NCBI GenBank assembly: GCA_038251315.1
Contig: JBBSBK010000045.1
Span: 1-25,172, forward strand
Source of the DNA: JBBKXP01 sp038251315
Lineage (GTDB): Bacteria > Pseudomonadota > Alphaproteobacteria > Rhodobacterales > Rhodobacteraceae
Length of the DNA stretch: 25,172 nucleotides
Direction of reading: 5' to 3'
Of this stretch, positions 1 to 7,999 are shown in pieces. The notes beneath the pieces are model-generated. The model was not told where the DNA came from, did no database searches, and worked only from the letters and a program-made list of their open reading frames with translations. Each line of letters begins with the position of its first letter. Within the stretch, counting starts at the first letter, position 1. The translations under genes and the position numbers were made by a program.

Positions 1-362
1 AAGACTGTCCTATCTTTCGGAAACTTTCCTTCGATGAAGCCAAAAACAGACAGTAGTCGTTGTTGGCCGTCGATGACTACCTCGGTCTTATCATCATTCT
101 CCGCTGTATATATTAGTGGCAGAGGAACATTTAACAAAATAGACTCAACCAACTTTGAAGCGCGTACTTTGTCCCAGACATAACCTCTCTGAAAAGAGGG
201 TCTGGGATCTAGCTCTTTGTTTGCGTAGTCAGCAAGTAGGTCTCGAACCTTGCGTTGTAAGGTGTTGAAACGCATCGGAGCAAATGCATGGGCACCGCCT
301 AACTCTAGATACTCATCTTCACTATCGTCAAACGTTAGCTCGACTTCTGTAACATCATCCAT
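1..362 (-). CDS. DUF262 (GmrSD N-terminal-like) protein, partial
   Basis: About 120 N-terminal residues are visible; the rest lies beyond the left edge. After an acidic N-terminus (MDDVTEVELTFDDSEDEYLE) the protein reads PSFQRGYVWD, then SKLVESILLNVPLPLIY and VVIDGQQRLLSVFGF. These are the hallmark DUF262 (ParB-like nuclease superfamily) motifs; the DGQQRL motif is the nucleotide-binding/catalytic core in GmrSD-type proteins. GAGGTG lies seven bases before the ATG, which supports the start. The gene lies 30 bp downstream of parE on the same strand. Its codons are AT-rich (TTA, CTA, AAA, AAT), unlike every other gene here, which suggests recent transfer. DUF262 proteins occur in type IV restriction and other phage-defence contexts, but the C-terminus that would show a nuclease domain is not in view. 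Family assignment is firm; function is inferred only. Confidence 0.85.
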   Translation of the reverse strand, partial: MDDVTEVELTFDDSEDEYLELGGAHAFAPMRFNTLQRKVRDLLADYANKELDPRPSFQRGYVWDKVRASKLVESILLNVPLPLIYTAENDDKTEVVIDGQQRLLSVFGFIEGKFPKDRTV

Positions 363-392
363 TTTTCACCTCAGTATGATTCGAACAAATTA

Positions 393-2363
393 TCAAACAT
401 CCAACTCCTCCACAAACCGCGCGTTCTCCTGAATATACTGAAACCGCAACTCCGGCTTCTTCCCCATGAGCCGTTCCACCAGATCGCCCGTTTCCCCCGG
501 TTCATCCTCATCGATCCGTACCCGGATCAGCTTCCTTGTCGCCGGGTTCATCGTCGTGTCTTTCAGATCCTTGGCATCCATCTCGCCCAGCCCCTTGAAC
601 CGCTGCACGTCGATCTTGCCTTTGCCGCCAAGACCCTTTTCCATCCAGACCGCCTTTTCGACATCATCCGCCACGTACAGCCGCCGCGCCCCTTGGGTCA
701 GCCGATACAGCGGCGGGCAGGCCAGATAGAGGTGGCCGGTGTCGATCATCGGGCGCATCTGAGTGAAGAAGAACGTCATCAGCAGGGCGGCGATGTGCGC
801 CCCGTCGACGTCGGCGTCGGTCATGATGATGATCTTGTCATAGCGCAGGTCGTCGATGTTGAACCGCGAGCCCAAACCGACGCCAAGCGCCTGCGTCAGG
901 TCCGCAATCTCCTGATTGGTCCCGATCTTGCCCGAGGCCGCGCCCAGCACGTTCAGGATTTTGCCCCGCAGCGGCAGCAGCGCCTGCATCCGCCGATCCC
1001 GCGCCATCTTGGCGGACCCACCGGCCGAATCGCCCTCGACGATGAACAACTCCGTCCCTTCGCGGTTGGTCGCCGAACAATCGACCAGTTTACCCGGCAG
1101 GCGCAGTTTCTTGGTCGCGGTCTTGCGCGCGGTTTCCTTTTCCTGCCGCCGCCGTAACCGTTCTTCGGCCCGCAGCACGAGGAAGTCGAGGATTGCGCCC
1201 GCCGATTTGGTATCTGCCGCCAGCCAGTTGTCGAAATGGTCGCGCACTGCGTTTTCGACCAGCCGCTGCGCATCCGCTGTCGCCAGCCGGTCCTTGGTCT
1301 GGCCGACGAATTCGGGTTCGCGGATGAAACACGACACCAGCGCACAGCCCCCCGCCACCAGATCCTCGCGGGTGATGTCCCCGGCCTTGCGGTTTTTCGT
1401 CAGTTCGCCGTAAGCGCGGATGCCCTTGAGGATCGCGGCCCAAAATCCGGCCTCGTGCGTGCCGCCTTCGGGGGTGGGGACGGTGTTGCAATAGGACTGG
1501 ATGAACCCGTCGCGCGACGGCGTCCAGTTGATTGCCCATTCGACCTTGCCCGGCACGCCGAATTTCTCGGTGAAATCGACGGTGCCAGCAAAGGGTGCGT
1601 CGGCGTAGGTGGACGACCCGTTCAACTGTTCGCGCAGGTAATCGGCCAGCCCGCCGGGGAAATGGAACACCGCCTCGGTCGGGGTTTCGCCGTCGTCGAT
1701 GGCGGATTTCCAGCGGATTTCGACCCCGCTGAACAGATAGGCCTTGGAGCGGATTGTCTTGAACATTCGCGCCGGTTTGAACCGGTGATGGCCGAAAATC
1801 TGTTCGTCGGCGTGAAAGGTGACGGTGGTGCCACGCCGGTTCTGGGTCGGGCCAAGGTGCTGCAATCCGCCTTGCGGTATACCGCGCGAAAATTCTTGCG
1901 CCACCAGTTCCTTGTTCCTCGCCACCTCGACCCGCATGATGTCGGACAGGGCGTTGACGACCGAGGCGCCGACGCCATGCAAGCCACCGCTGGTCTGATA
2001 GGCCTTGCCGCCGAATTTGCCGCCAGAATGCAGGGTGCACAGAATGACTTCGAGTGCGGATTTACCGGGGAATTTGGGGTGCGGATCGTAGGGCATGCCG
2101 CGCCCGTTGTCGCGCACCGTGACGGCGTAATCGGCGTGCAGTTCGACCTCGATCCGGTTGGCATGGCCTGCAACCGCTTCGTCCATCGCGTTGTCCAGAA
2201 TTTCGGCGACGAGGTGGTGCAGGGCGCGTTCGTCGGTGCCGCCGATATACATGCCGGGGCGCTTGCGCACAGGCTCCAGCCCTTCCAGCACCTCGATGCT
2301 GTCGGCGTTATAGTCGTCGGGTCCGCTGGCGGAAAGGAGGTCGTTGGTCATGGCGCTGCTCAT
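393..2363 (-). CDS. parE: DNA topoisomerase IV subunit B
   Basis: ParE is the ATPase subunit of topoisomerase IV, which with ParC decatenates daughter chromosomes. The 656 residues hold a GHKL ATPase domain (VAEILDNAMDEA near 52-63, DNGRGMP at 85-91, GGLHGVGASVVNALS at 126-140), the transducer domain, and the TOPRIM domain (EGDSAGGSAK at 443-452, TDADVDGAHI at 515-524). QRFKGLGEM lies near the C-terminus. The length is typical of alphaproteobacterial ParE and much shorter than GyrB (~800), and PEFVGQTKDRL favours ParE. The first ATG (2363) and a second at 2351 (MTNDLLSAS) are both possible. Neither has a clear ribosome binding site, and the second matches the usual N-terminus of relatives better from memory. 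Confidence 0.95.
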   Translation of the reverse strand: MSSAMTNDLLSASGPDDYNADSIEVLEGLEPVRKRPGMYIGGTDERALHHLVAEILDNAMDEAVAGHANRIEVELHADYAVTVRDNGRGMPYDPHPKFPGKSALEVILCTLHSGGKFGGKAYQTSGGLHGVGASVVNALSDIMRVEVARNKELVAQEFSRGIPQGGLQHLGPTQNRRGTTVTFHADEQIFGHHRFKPARMFKTIRSKAYLFSGVEIRWKSAIDDGETPTEAVFHFPGGLADYLREQLNGSSTYADAPFAGTVDFTEKFGVPGKVEWAINWTPSRDGFIQSYCNTVPTPEGGTHEAGFWAAILKGIRAYGELTKNRKAGDITREDLVAGGCALVSCFIREPEFVGQTKDRLATADAQRLVENAVRDHFDNWLAADTKSAGAILDFLVLRAEERLRRRQEKETARKTATKKLRLPGKLVDCSATNREGTELFIVEGDSAGGSAKMARDRRMQALLPLRGKILNVLGAASGKIGTNQEIADLTQALGVGLGSRFNIDDLRYDKIIIMTDADVDGAHIAALLMTFFFTQMRPMIDTGHLYLACPPLYRLTQGARRLYVADDVEKAVWMEKGLGGKGKIDVQRFKGLGEMDAKDLKDTTMNPATRKLIRVRIDEDEPGETGDLVERLMGKKPELRFQYIQENARFVEELDV

Positions 2364-2437
2364 TTTTTGGTTTGGCAGCGATTGTGGCAGGTGCGGGGGC
2401 GGGGGGCAACGGGGTGATTGGCCTTGTCCACAAGGGA

Positions 2438-2815
2438 TCAGGCCGCGTGGGCACGCAGCCAGTCGGCGAGGGTCTGTTCATCGACACGGGCCTGGGCAAC
2501 GTTGCGGATCAGGTCGCCAACCTCGATGAGATCGTGGTTAATGCGAACGTCATTCAGCTTTAGGCAGACAATCATCGACTTATATGCTGTGCGCTTGTTG
2601 GCATCGTTGAACACATGGCCTGTCGCGATTGCGACGCAATAGGCAGCGGCCAGATCGAACACATCGCCAATCATGCCGTAAACCAGCCGATTGTCGACAC
2701 GGCCCAAGGCACCCTCGAGCGATTTGTCCCGCGCCATGCCTTGCAGTTCGCTGGGGTTCAGCACCACGTCATGAATGTCAACGACCAGTTCGGCCGTCAA
2801 AAGAACGTAGGTCAT
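2438..2815 (-). CDS. doc: Doc-type toxin (death-on-curing, Fic fold)
   Basis: This 125-residue protein carries the Fic/Doc active-site motif HVFNDANKRTA (residues 67-77), with the catalytic His67, Asp71 and the NKR phosphate-binding segment. Doc toxins of this family phosphorylate elongation factor Tu and stop translation; that activity is family knowledge and has not been shown for this protein. Its ATG overlaps the stop of the upstream antitoxin gene by four bases (2812-2815), the usual phd-doc arrangement that couples translation. The length is normal for Doc (about 126 aa), and the protein looks intact. Confidence 0.93.
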   Translation of the reverse strand: MTYVLLTAELVVDIHDVVLNPSELQGMARDKSLEGALGRVDNRLVYGMIGDVFDLAAAYCVAIATGHVFNDANKRTAYKSMIVCLKLNDVRINHDLIEVGDLIRNVAQARVDEQTLADWLRAHAA

Positions 2816-3060
2816 TTATCTTTGAGGTAATCGAGTACAGGTTGGGTTTGAGCGCGTGTGGCATCGATCGCTGCCATCACTTCTTCCCGCGTCGCATAAC
2901 GCGGTTCTTCCTGCAGCGTCGCTTCAGCGGGCACGAGGTAGCCGACACAGCGCGAATTCTTCATGATCGCCACGGGTTTACCGCCGGACCGTTCCAGCAC
3001 CTTATGGGGTTCGCGCAGTTCGGTCATGGTGGCGATGTGGTTGGTGTGCAGTCGGGTCAT
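2812..3060 (-). CDS. phd: Phd-type antitoxin
   Basis: This small protein of 82 residues from the chosen start has the Phd/YefM pattern: an N-terminal DNA-binding part with a predicted beta-strand LVLERSGGKPVAIMKN-like segment (KVLERSGGKPVAIMKNSRCV) and an acidic/polar C-terminus that would wrap the toxin. It should neutralise the Doc toxin encoded just downstream and repress its own promoter. The ATG at 3060 is preceded by AAGGAT with correct spacing. An upstream in-frame ATG (3096) would place the coding region over the promoter and operator repeats, so it is rejected. The neighbouring toxin gene and length leave little doubt about the family. Confidence 0.88.
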   Translation of the reverse strand: MTRLHTNHIATMTELREPHKVLERSGGKPVAIMKNSRCVGYLVPAEATLQEEPRYATREEVMAAIDATRAQTQPVLDYLKDK

Positions 3061-3077
3061 GGCGATATCCTTTGTGT

Positions 3078-3116
3078 TATGCACGCAAATATACACGCCA
3101 ATATATAATTTTCAAG
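3078..3116 (-). promoter_or_regulatory. phd-doc promoter with tandem operator repeats
   Basis: Read on the minus strand, TTGAAA (3110-3115) and TATATT (3088-3093), 16 bp apart, form a good sigma-70-like promoter. Two adjacent 12-bp direct repeats, TATGCACGCAAA (3078-3089) and TATACACGCCAA (3090-3101, plus-strand reading), match at 10 of 12 positions and cover the -10 box. A repressor bound there, presumably Phd, would block transcription. The antitoxin ATG follows about 20 bases after the expected start of transcription. Confidence 0.6.
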
Positions 3117-3134
3117 GATCGATGCGTACCAAGT

Positions 3135-3779
3135 TCAGGCCGGTTCAGCTCCGCGCCGGTCCATCATCGACACGAACGCCGGGCGAGCCTGACAGGCCTT
3201 GATCCAGGCATCGACCGCCGGAAACCCGGCCACCAGGTTCGGATGCCCTTGGGCATAGCGCACGATCTCGGCCATGTTGATGTCGGCCACGGTGAACCTG
3301 TCACCGACCATCTGCCCGGTCGCCGCCAGATGCGCGTCAAGCACAGCCAGCGGGCGGCGCAGTTTCTGTGCGGCGTCGGCGACGGTGGGGTCGCTGCTGC
3401 GTCCTTCGGCCGCGGCGTACATGATGATCAACGCCAGCGGCTCGATCGCGGTCAGCCCATACATCGCCCATTGCAGCATCTGCGCCTCTTCCGCGAGGTC
3501 CACTGGGGACAGTGGCCCGCCATGCTTGCGCGCGAGATAGAGGTTGATCGCCAGCGATTCCGACAACACCAGATCGCCGTCCTGCAGCACCGGAATCGCA
3601 GCCGCTGGACTGATCGCCAGAAACGCCGGATCCTGCGTCGTCATCGGCAGATCGGTCTGGCCCGGCTTGACCCGGTAGGCCTGAATGACCGGCACATGGT
3701 CAAGGGTGATCCCCAGCTCGTTGGCCAGCCAGAAATTGCGGGTCGCGCGGCTGCGATAGACGCCGTAAAGGGTGGGCAT
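3135..3779 (-). CDS. glutathione S-transferase family protein
   Basis: The 214-residue protein has an N-terminal thioredoxin-like domain (MPTLYGVYRSRATRNFWLAN) with the glutathione-site pattern IPVLQDGDLVLSESLAI, where the cis-Pro and Glu-Ser pair bind glutathione. An alpha-helical C-terminal domain follows, with FTVADINMAE, the N-capping box and hydrophobic staple of GSTs. It probably conjugates or reduces with glutathione in the cytoplasm; the substrate cannot be told. The start at 3779 is fixed by AAGGAG eight bases upstream. A longer in-frame extension to 3875 has no ribosome binding site and an unlikely composition. It is divergent from the epimerase gene, with a 110-bp shared upstream region. 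Confidence 0.9.
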   Translation of the reverse strand: MPTLYGVYRSRATRNFWLANELGITLDHVPVIQAYRVKPGQTDLPMTTQDPAFLAISPAAAIPVLQDGDLVLSESLAINLYLARKHGGPLSPVDLAEEAQMLQWAMYGLTAIEPLALIIMYAAAEGRSSDPTVADAAQKLRRPLAVLDAHLAATGQMVGDRFTVADINMAEIVRYAQGHPNLVAGFPAVDAWIKACQARPAFVSMMDRRGAEPA

Positions 3780-3889
3780 GGGCGATCTCCTTGTTTGCCG
3801 GGCCAACGCTAGCCCGGTCTGCTGCAACGCGAAAGGGGGGTTGCCATCGTCGCCGCCGCCGCGACAATGGAGCAAACAGGGGGCACGAC

Positions 3890-4774
3890 ATGCGGATTTT
3901 CTTTACCGGCGGCAGCGGCAAGGCGGGGCGACATGCGGTGGCCTATCTGCGCGACCAGGGGCACCGTGTGGTCAACATCGACATGGCGGTCAGACCGGAT
4001 GAAACCGATGCCCTGCAGGTTGATCTGACCGATGCCGGCCAAGTGTTCAACGCGATGTCGGCCTATGCCGGGTTCGACGAGCTGGATGCGCCAAAGGGGC
4101 CGCCTGCCTATGACGCTGTCGTCCATTTCGCCGCCGTGCCGCGTATCCTGCTGCGCCCGGATAACGAGACGTTTCGCATCAATACGATGTCGACCTACAA
4201 CGTCATCGACGCAGCCCTGAAATTTGGGATTGCCAAGGTGATTTTCGCAAGCAGCGAAACGACTTACGGTGTGTGCTTCGCGCAAGGAGTCAAGAACCCG
4301 GACTATATCCCCGTGGACGAGGAACACCCGACCGTGCCGCACGACAGCTATGCGATGTCAAAGGTAGTGAACGAGGCGACGGCGCGGTCGTTTCAGGCGC
4401 GTTCAGGCATCGACATCTACGGGTTGCGCATCAACAATGTCATCGAACCGCACGAATACGCGACAGATTTCCCAGACTATATCGCCAACCCCGAAACCCG
4501 GCGGCGCAATATCTTCGCCTATATCGACGCCCGCGATCTGGGACAGATGGTTGATTGCTGCCTGAAGACTGATGGCCTTGGTTATCAGATATTCAACGTG
4601 TCCAACGACGATATGTCGGTTGGGCTGACCACAGATCAGGTCATCGCGCGGTTCTACAAAGGCGTGCCGCAGGCCCGCCCGATGGGACCGAATGAAACAT
4701 TCTATGCCAATGGCAAGGCCAAAAGCCTGGTCGGTTTTGCCCCCCGCCACAGTTGGCGCGATGTGCTGACATGA
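3890..4774 (+). CDS. NAD(P)-dependent epimerase/dehydratase (extended SDR)
   Basis: The 294 residues begin with the Rossmann motif TGGSGKAGR (G7, G10, G13) and carry the SDR catalytic set: Ser121/Ser122 in ASSETTYG and Tyr154-x3-Lys158 in YAMSK. The protein therefore looks like an active sugar-nucleotide epimerase or dehydratase of the GalE/RmlB-like class. Its substrate is not evident. The ATG at 3890 follows AGGGGG; upstream in-frame codons give an arginine-rich, non-family extension. The stop overlaps the start of the next gene by four bases, so it is very likely co-transcribed and translationally coupled with the Fe(II)/2-oxoglutarate oxygenase. That suggests the two act on one small-molecule pathway. 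Confidence 0.88.
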   Translation: MRIFFTGGSGKAGRHAVAYLRDQGHRVVNIDMAVRPDETDALQVDLTDAGQVFNAMSAYAGFDELDAPKGPPAYDAVVHFAAVPRILLRPDNETFRINTMSTYNVIDAALKFGIAKVIFASSETTYGVCFAQGVKNPDYIPVDEEHPTVPHDSYAMSKVVNEATARSFQARSGIDIYGLRINNVIEPHEYATDFPDYIANPETRRRNIFAYIDARDLGQMVDCCLKTDGLGYQIFNVSNDDMSVGLTTDQVIARFYKGVPQARPMGPNETFYANGKAKSLVGFAPRHSWRDVLT

Positions 4775-5736
4775 TCTTTCCCCAATTCGACCTTGGTGCG
4801 TTCGAGGCATCCACTGGCATGACCCGCCGCGCTCGCGCCGCCGAAATTGACGCGATTTGCCGCGAAACCGGATTTCTAGTGCTGACCGGGCATGGGGTGC
4901 CCGACGCGACGATCAAAGGTATCTGGCAGGCGGTGCGCGGCTTTTTCGCCCAAAGTGCCGAAGCAAAACAGCGGGTCGCCGCCCCTTATCCCGGCTACCC
5001 CTACGGCTATCTCGGTCCGGACCGCGAGGCGCTGGCGAAGTCCAAAGGTGTTGACACACCGCCCGACCTCAAAGAATCCTTCAACGGTGGCCCCCTGACC
5101 ACGCCACCTGGGATGAGCGACCCCGACGCGCTGGCATTCTGCTATCAGCCGACGCTCTGGCCAGACATTCCCGGCTTTCGTTCGGTGTGGGAAGCCTACT
5201 ATGGCTTGATGGAAATCCTTGCCGCCCGAATCATGGCAGCCTTTGCCGAGGCACTGGCGCTGCCCGCCGACCATTTCGCGCCCTTCATCGGCCAGCCGAT
5301 TTCGGCCCTGCGGGCGCTGAACTATCCGGCGACAAAGGGTGTGCCGCTGGACCGCCAACAGCGGGCCGGGGCGCACACCGATTATGGGTCGCTGACGATC
5401 CTGATGCCGCAGTCGGGGTCGCAAGGTTTGCAGATCGCGCAGGGCGACGCATGGATTGACGTGCCCACGCCGGAAGGCGCCTTTGTCATCAACATCGGCG
5501 ATCTGATGGCGCGCTGGACCTCAAACCTCTGGGTCAGCACGCTGCACCGCGTCGTCGCCAGACCCGACCAACCCGCCCGGCAATCGCTGGCGTTCTTTCA
5601 CCAGCCTGACTGGGACGCGGTAATCGTGCCCCTTGACGGGTCCGCCACCTTTCCGTCTGTCAAATCCGGCCCCTACCTTATGGACAAATTCCGCGTCACC
5701 GGCACCTTGTCGGAACCCAATTCCACTTTGCCATAA
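4771..5736 (+). CDS. 2-oxoglutarate/Fe(II)-dependent oxygenase (isopenicillin N synthase-like)
   Basis: The 321 residues combine the DIOX_N region (FLVLTGHGVPDATI, near 35-48) with the 2OG-Fe(II) oxygenase fold. Iron ligands are His202 and Asp204 (AHTDYGSLTIL) and His259 (STLHRVV). Arg270-x-Ser272 binds the 2-oxoglutarate carboxylate. Enzymes of this group hydroxylate or desaturate small molecules; they also include isopenicillin N synthase, ethylene-forming enzyme and plant-type gibberellin oxidases. The actual substrate is unknown. The start ATG at 4771 overlaps the epimerase stop (ATGA). All metal and cosubstrate residues are present, so an active enzyme is expected. Confidence 0.9.
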   Translation: MIFPQFDLGAFEASTGMTRRARAAEIDAICRETGFLVLTGHGVPDATIKGIWQAVRGFFAQSAEAKQRVAAPYPGYPYGYLGPDREALAKSKGVDTPPDLKESFNGGPLTTPPGMSDPDALAFCYQPTLWPDIPGFRSVWEAYYGLMEILAARIMAAFAEALALPADHFAPFIGQPISALRALNYPATKGVPLDRQQRAGAHTDYGSLTILMPQSGSQGLQIAQGDAWIDVPTPEGAFVINIGDLMARWTSNLWVSTLHRVVARPDQPARQSLAFFHQPDWDAVIVPLDGSATFPSVKSGPYLMDKFRVTGTLSEPNSTLP

Positions 5737-5777
5737 CAACTCCCCCGGAGGGTCCGCCGGATGCCGCAGTCGTACCG

Positions 5778-6416
5778 CTAAAGGATCGAATCCAAGATCC
5801 GCATCAGCGGCAACGCGGCCTCGGCGCCGCTCTCGATCTGCGCTGCTGGGTCGCCGCCATCGCCAAGTTCCTTTTTCAAGATCAGCCCCTTGCTGCGCAA
5901 AAGATCGGCCAGCGGATGCTCGGCCGGATAGGGAGTTGGCACACGTTTCAAGGCCGGTTCCCACAGGTTGAACCCGGCCTTTTTGACATCTTCTATGATT
6001 CTGCCGATCCGGTCGCGGTCCAGATCGACCATCCGCCGCCAATCGTCGAGCACGGGCTTGTCGAACTCCATCACACCGACACCCAAGGTGACGTAATCCG
6101 GGGCGATCCCAAAGAAAACGACCGGATCCTGCCGCCCACCCGCTGCGAGGCTCCACATCAGGTGCAGGTGGGTGGTATAGGGCGACTTGTCCTTGGAAAA
6201 TCGCACGTTGCGGTGTGGACGAAACAGTTTGCCCGTCGCCGCATGGCCGGTCAGGTCGGCAAGGCGGGTCGTCACCACGTCGATCAAAGCAAGCGCGGGC
6301 GCTTTCAGATTGGTGTCGTAAGTGGCCTTGTTGGCCTGCCACCAGTCTTTGGAATTGTTCGCGGCCAGCCCGACAAAGAACGCGCGGGCATCGGCAATCA
6401 GGGTCGATTTGCACAT
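5778..6416 (-). CDS. DUF2461 family protein
   Basis: This 212-residue protein has the family hallmark segment FRPHRNVRFSKDKSPYTTH and an N-terminal FFVGLAANNSKDWWQANK, as in the DUF2461/TIGR02453 family. The biochemical role of the family is not known to me. No signal peptide or transmembrane segment is seen, so it is probably cytoplasmic. It ends 41 bp from the convergent oxygenase gene and is divergent from the MATE transporter gene. The start at 6416 has only a weak GAAAG upstream; no better start was seen nearby. Confidence 0.85.
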   Translation of the reverse strand: MCKSTLIADARAFFVGLAANNSKDWWQANKATYDTNLKAPALALIDVVTTRLADLTGHAATGKLFRPHRNVRFSKDKSPYTTHLHLMWSLAAGGRQDPVVFFGIAPDYVTLGVGVMEFDKPVLDDWRRMVDLDRDRIGRIIEDVKKAGFNLWEPALKRVPTPYPAEHPLADLLRSKGLILKKELGDGGDPAAQIESGAEAALPLMRILDSIL

Positions 6417-6568
6417 CGCGATCGGCTTTCACGTGGGGCAGCGTAAAGCAAAGTTTAGCTGAGGTTGGACTTTCTGCAAGCTGGGCGACCAAGCCAGCGT
6501 CACACCGTCTGCTCAAGTTGTGCCGACGTTGCATTCACCTTGCCTGATCTCTGGGCTAAGGGTGCCGG

Positions 6569-7933
6569 ATGATTCATCCGCCGCTCATCACCTACCGCCA
6601 ACATCTGCGGGCGCTGCTGTCACTTGGCCTGCCTCTGGTCGGGGCGGCGCTGGCCGGATTCGCGGTGCATATGACCGACACCATCATGCTAGGCTGGTAT
6701 TCGGTCAGCGCCTTGGCAGCGGCGACGCTGGCGACCTCGTACTGGTTCGTCATCTTCATTGTCGGGGCCGGCTTCGGCAATGCGGTCCTGCCCATTGTTG
6801 CCGCCGCTGCGGCCGAAGGAGACCAGACGACGGCCCGGCGCACGACCCGCATGGCGCTGTGGCTCAGCCTCGGATTCGCGGTGCTGGTGATGCCACTCTA
6901 TGTCTGGTCGGGCGCAATCTTCGCGGCGATGGGGCAGGAGCCCAGCGTCGTTGCCGATGCACAGGCCTATTTGCGGATCGCCGGATGGGGCATATTTCCT
7001 GCCCTGGGGGCAGTCGTCATGCGGTCCTACCTCGGGGCGCAGCATCTGACAGCCGTGCAGTTCTGGGTGACGGTGGCGAGCCTGTTTCTGAACGCCCTCA
7101 TCAACTACGCCCTGATTTTCGGTAACTGGGGCGCACCCGAATTGGGTCTGCGCGGCGCTGCCATCGCCTCGGTCGCGGTGCAGACAGCGACGCTGATCGT
7201 GCTGATGATCTATGCCGATCGCCGGTTGCCTTCTTACAGGTTGTTCCAACGGATCTGGAAAGCCGATCCCGGCGCGCTCTGGTCGGTGTTTCGCCTTGGC
7301 CTGCCGATCGGGATGACGTCTTTCGCAGAAACCGGCCTGTTCACCGCCACCGCCGTCATGATGGGCTGGCTCGGCAAGCTCGAATTGGCGGCCCATGGCA
7401 TCGCCCTGCAACTGGCCGCAATGGCGTTCATGTTCCATGTCGGGATAAGTCAGGCGGCGACTATTCGCGCCGGGGCGGCGCTGGGTCGGCGCGACGAACG
7501 CGACCTGCGCCGCATCGCCAAGACCGCCATCGTCGTGTCGCTGGCGTTCGGCGTCGCGGTCGTTGCCGTATTTGTGGCGATCCCTTCTGTTCTGGTGTCG
7601 CTGTTCATCGACCCGGGCGAACCTGCCCGCCTGACCCTGATCGGCATCGGCGTGACTTTGGTCTATATCGCCGCCCTGTTCCAGTTCGTCGATGCCACCC
7701 AGATCGTCGCACTGTCGCTGTTGCGCGGTGTGCAGGACACGACCGTGCCGATGGGGTTGGCCATCGTCAGCTACTGGATGATCGGTTTGCCCTGCAGCTA
7801 TCTGCTGGGGTTCGTCGCCGGGTGGGGCGCGGTCGGGGTCTGGATGGGTCTGGTCAGCGGCCTTGGAGCCGCGGCGGGATTGCTGATGTGGCGGTTCTGG
7901 GGGCGGTCCGTCAAGATTGGCCGGTTGGCGTGA
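6569..7933 (+). CDS. MATE family efflux transporter
   Basis: The 454 residues form about twelve hydrophobic segments in two homologous halves. The N-half begins LLSLGLPLVGAALAGFAVHMTDTIMLGWYS and the C-half begins VFRLGLPIGMTSFAETGLFTATAVMMGWLG; both are the classical MatE repeat. Length and pattern match NorM-like inner-membrane exporters that expel cationic drugs or metabolites in exchange for Na+ or H+. The substrate cannot be told. AAGGGTG lies about six bases before the ATG. It has its own upstream region, divergent from the DUF2461 gene, and ends 66 bp from the convergent phosphatidyltransferase gene. Confidence 0.93.
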   Translation: MIHPPLITYRQHLRALLSLGLPLVGAALAGFAVHMTDTIMLGWYSVSALAAATLATSYWFVIFIVGAGFGNAVLPIVAAAAAEGDQTTARRTTRMALWLSLGFAVLVMPLYVWSGAIFAAMGQEPSVVADAQAYLRIAGWGIFPALGAVVMRSYLGAQHLTAVQFWVTVASLFLNALINYALIFGNWGAPELGLRGAAIASVAVQTATLIVLMIYADRRLPSYRLFQRIWKADPGALWSVFRLGLPIGMTSFAETGLFTATAVMMGWLGKLELAAHGIALQLAAMAFMFHVGISQAATIRAGAALGRRDERDLRRIAKTAIVVSLAFGVAVVAVFVAIPSVLVSLFIDPGEPARLTLIGIGVTLVYIAALFQFVDATQIVALSLLRGVQDTTVPMGLAIVSYWMIGLPCSYLLGFVAGWGAVGVWMGLVSGLGAAAGLLMWRFWGRSVKIGRLA

Positions 7934-7999
7934 TATGGGCGTCGCCGGGTCATCGGACTGGCTGCATTCGGACCCTGAGATCGCAAGGCTGGACTGCTG

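Noticed and set aside
1236..2417. Long open frame on the plus strand opposite parE
   Set aside because: parE is certain on the minus strand. The opposite frame has no recognisable motif and reflects GC-rich codon bias.
2427..2436. TTGTCCACAA resembling a DnaA box between doc and parE
   Set aside because: It is a single copy without an AT-rich stretch, further boxes or replication genes nearby; probably chance.
5740..5756. CTCC/GGAG mini-hairpin between the oxygenase and DUF2461 genes
   Set aside because: Stem of about four pairs and no T-run; not enough to support a terminator.
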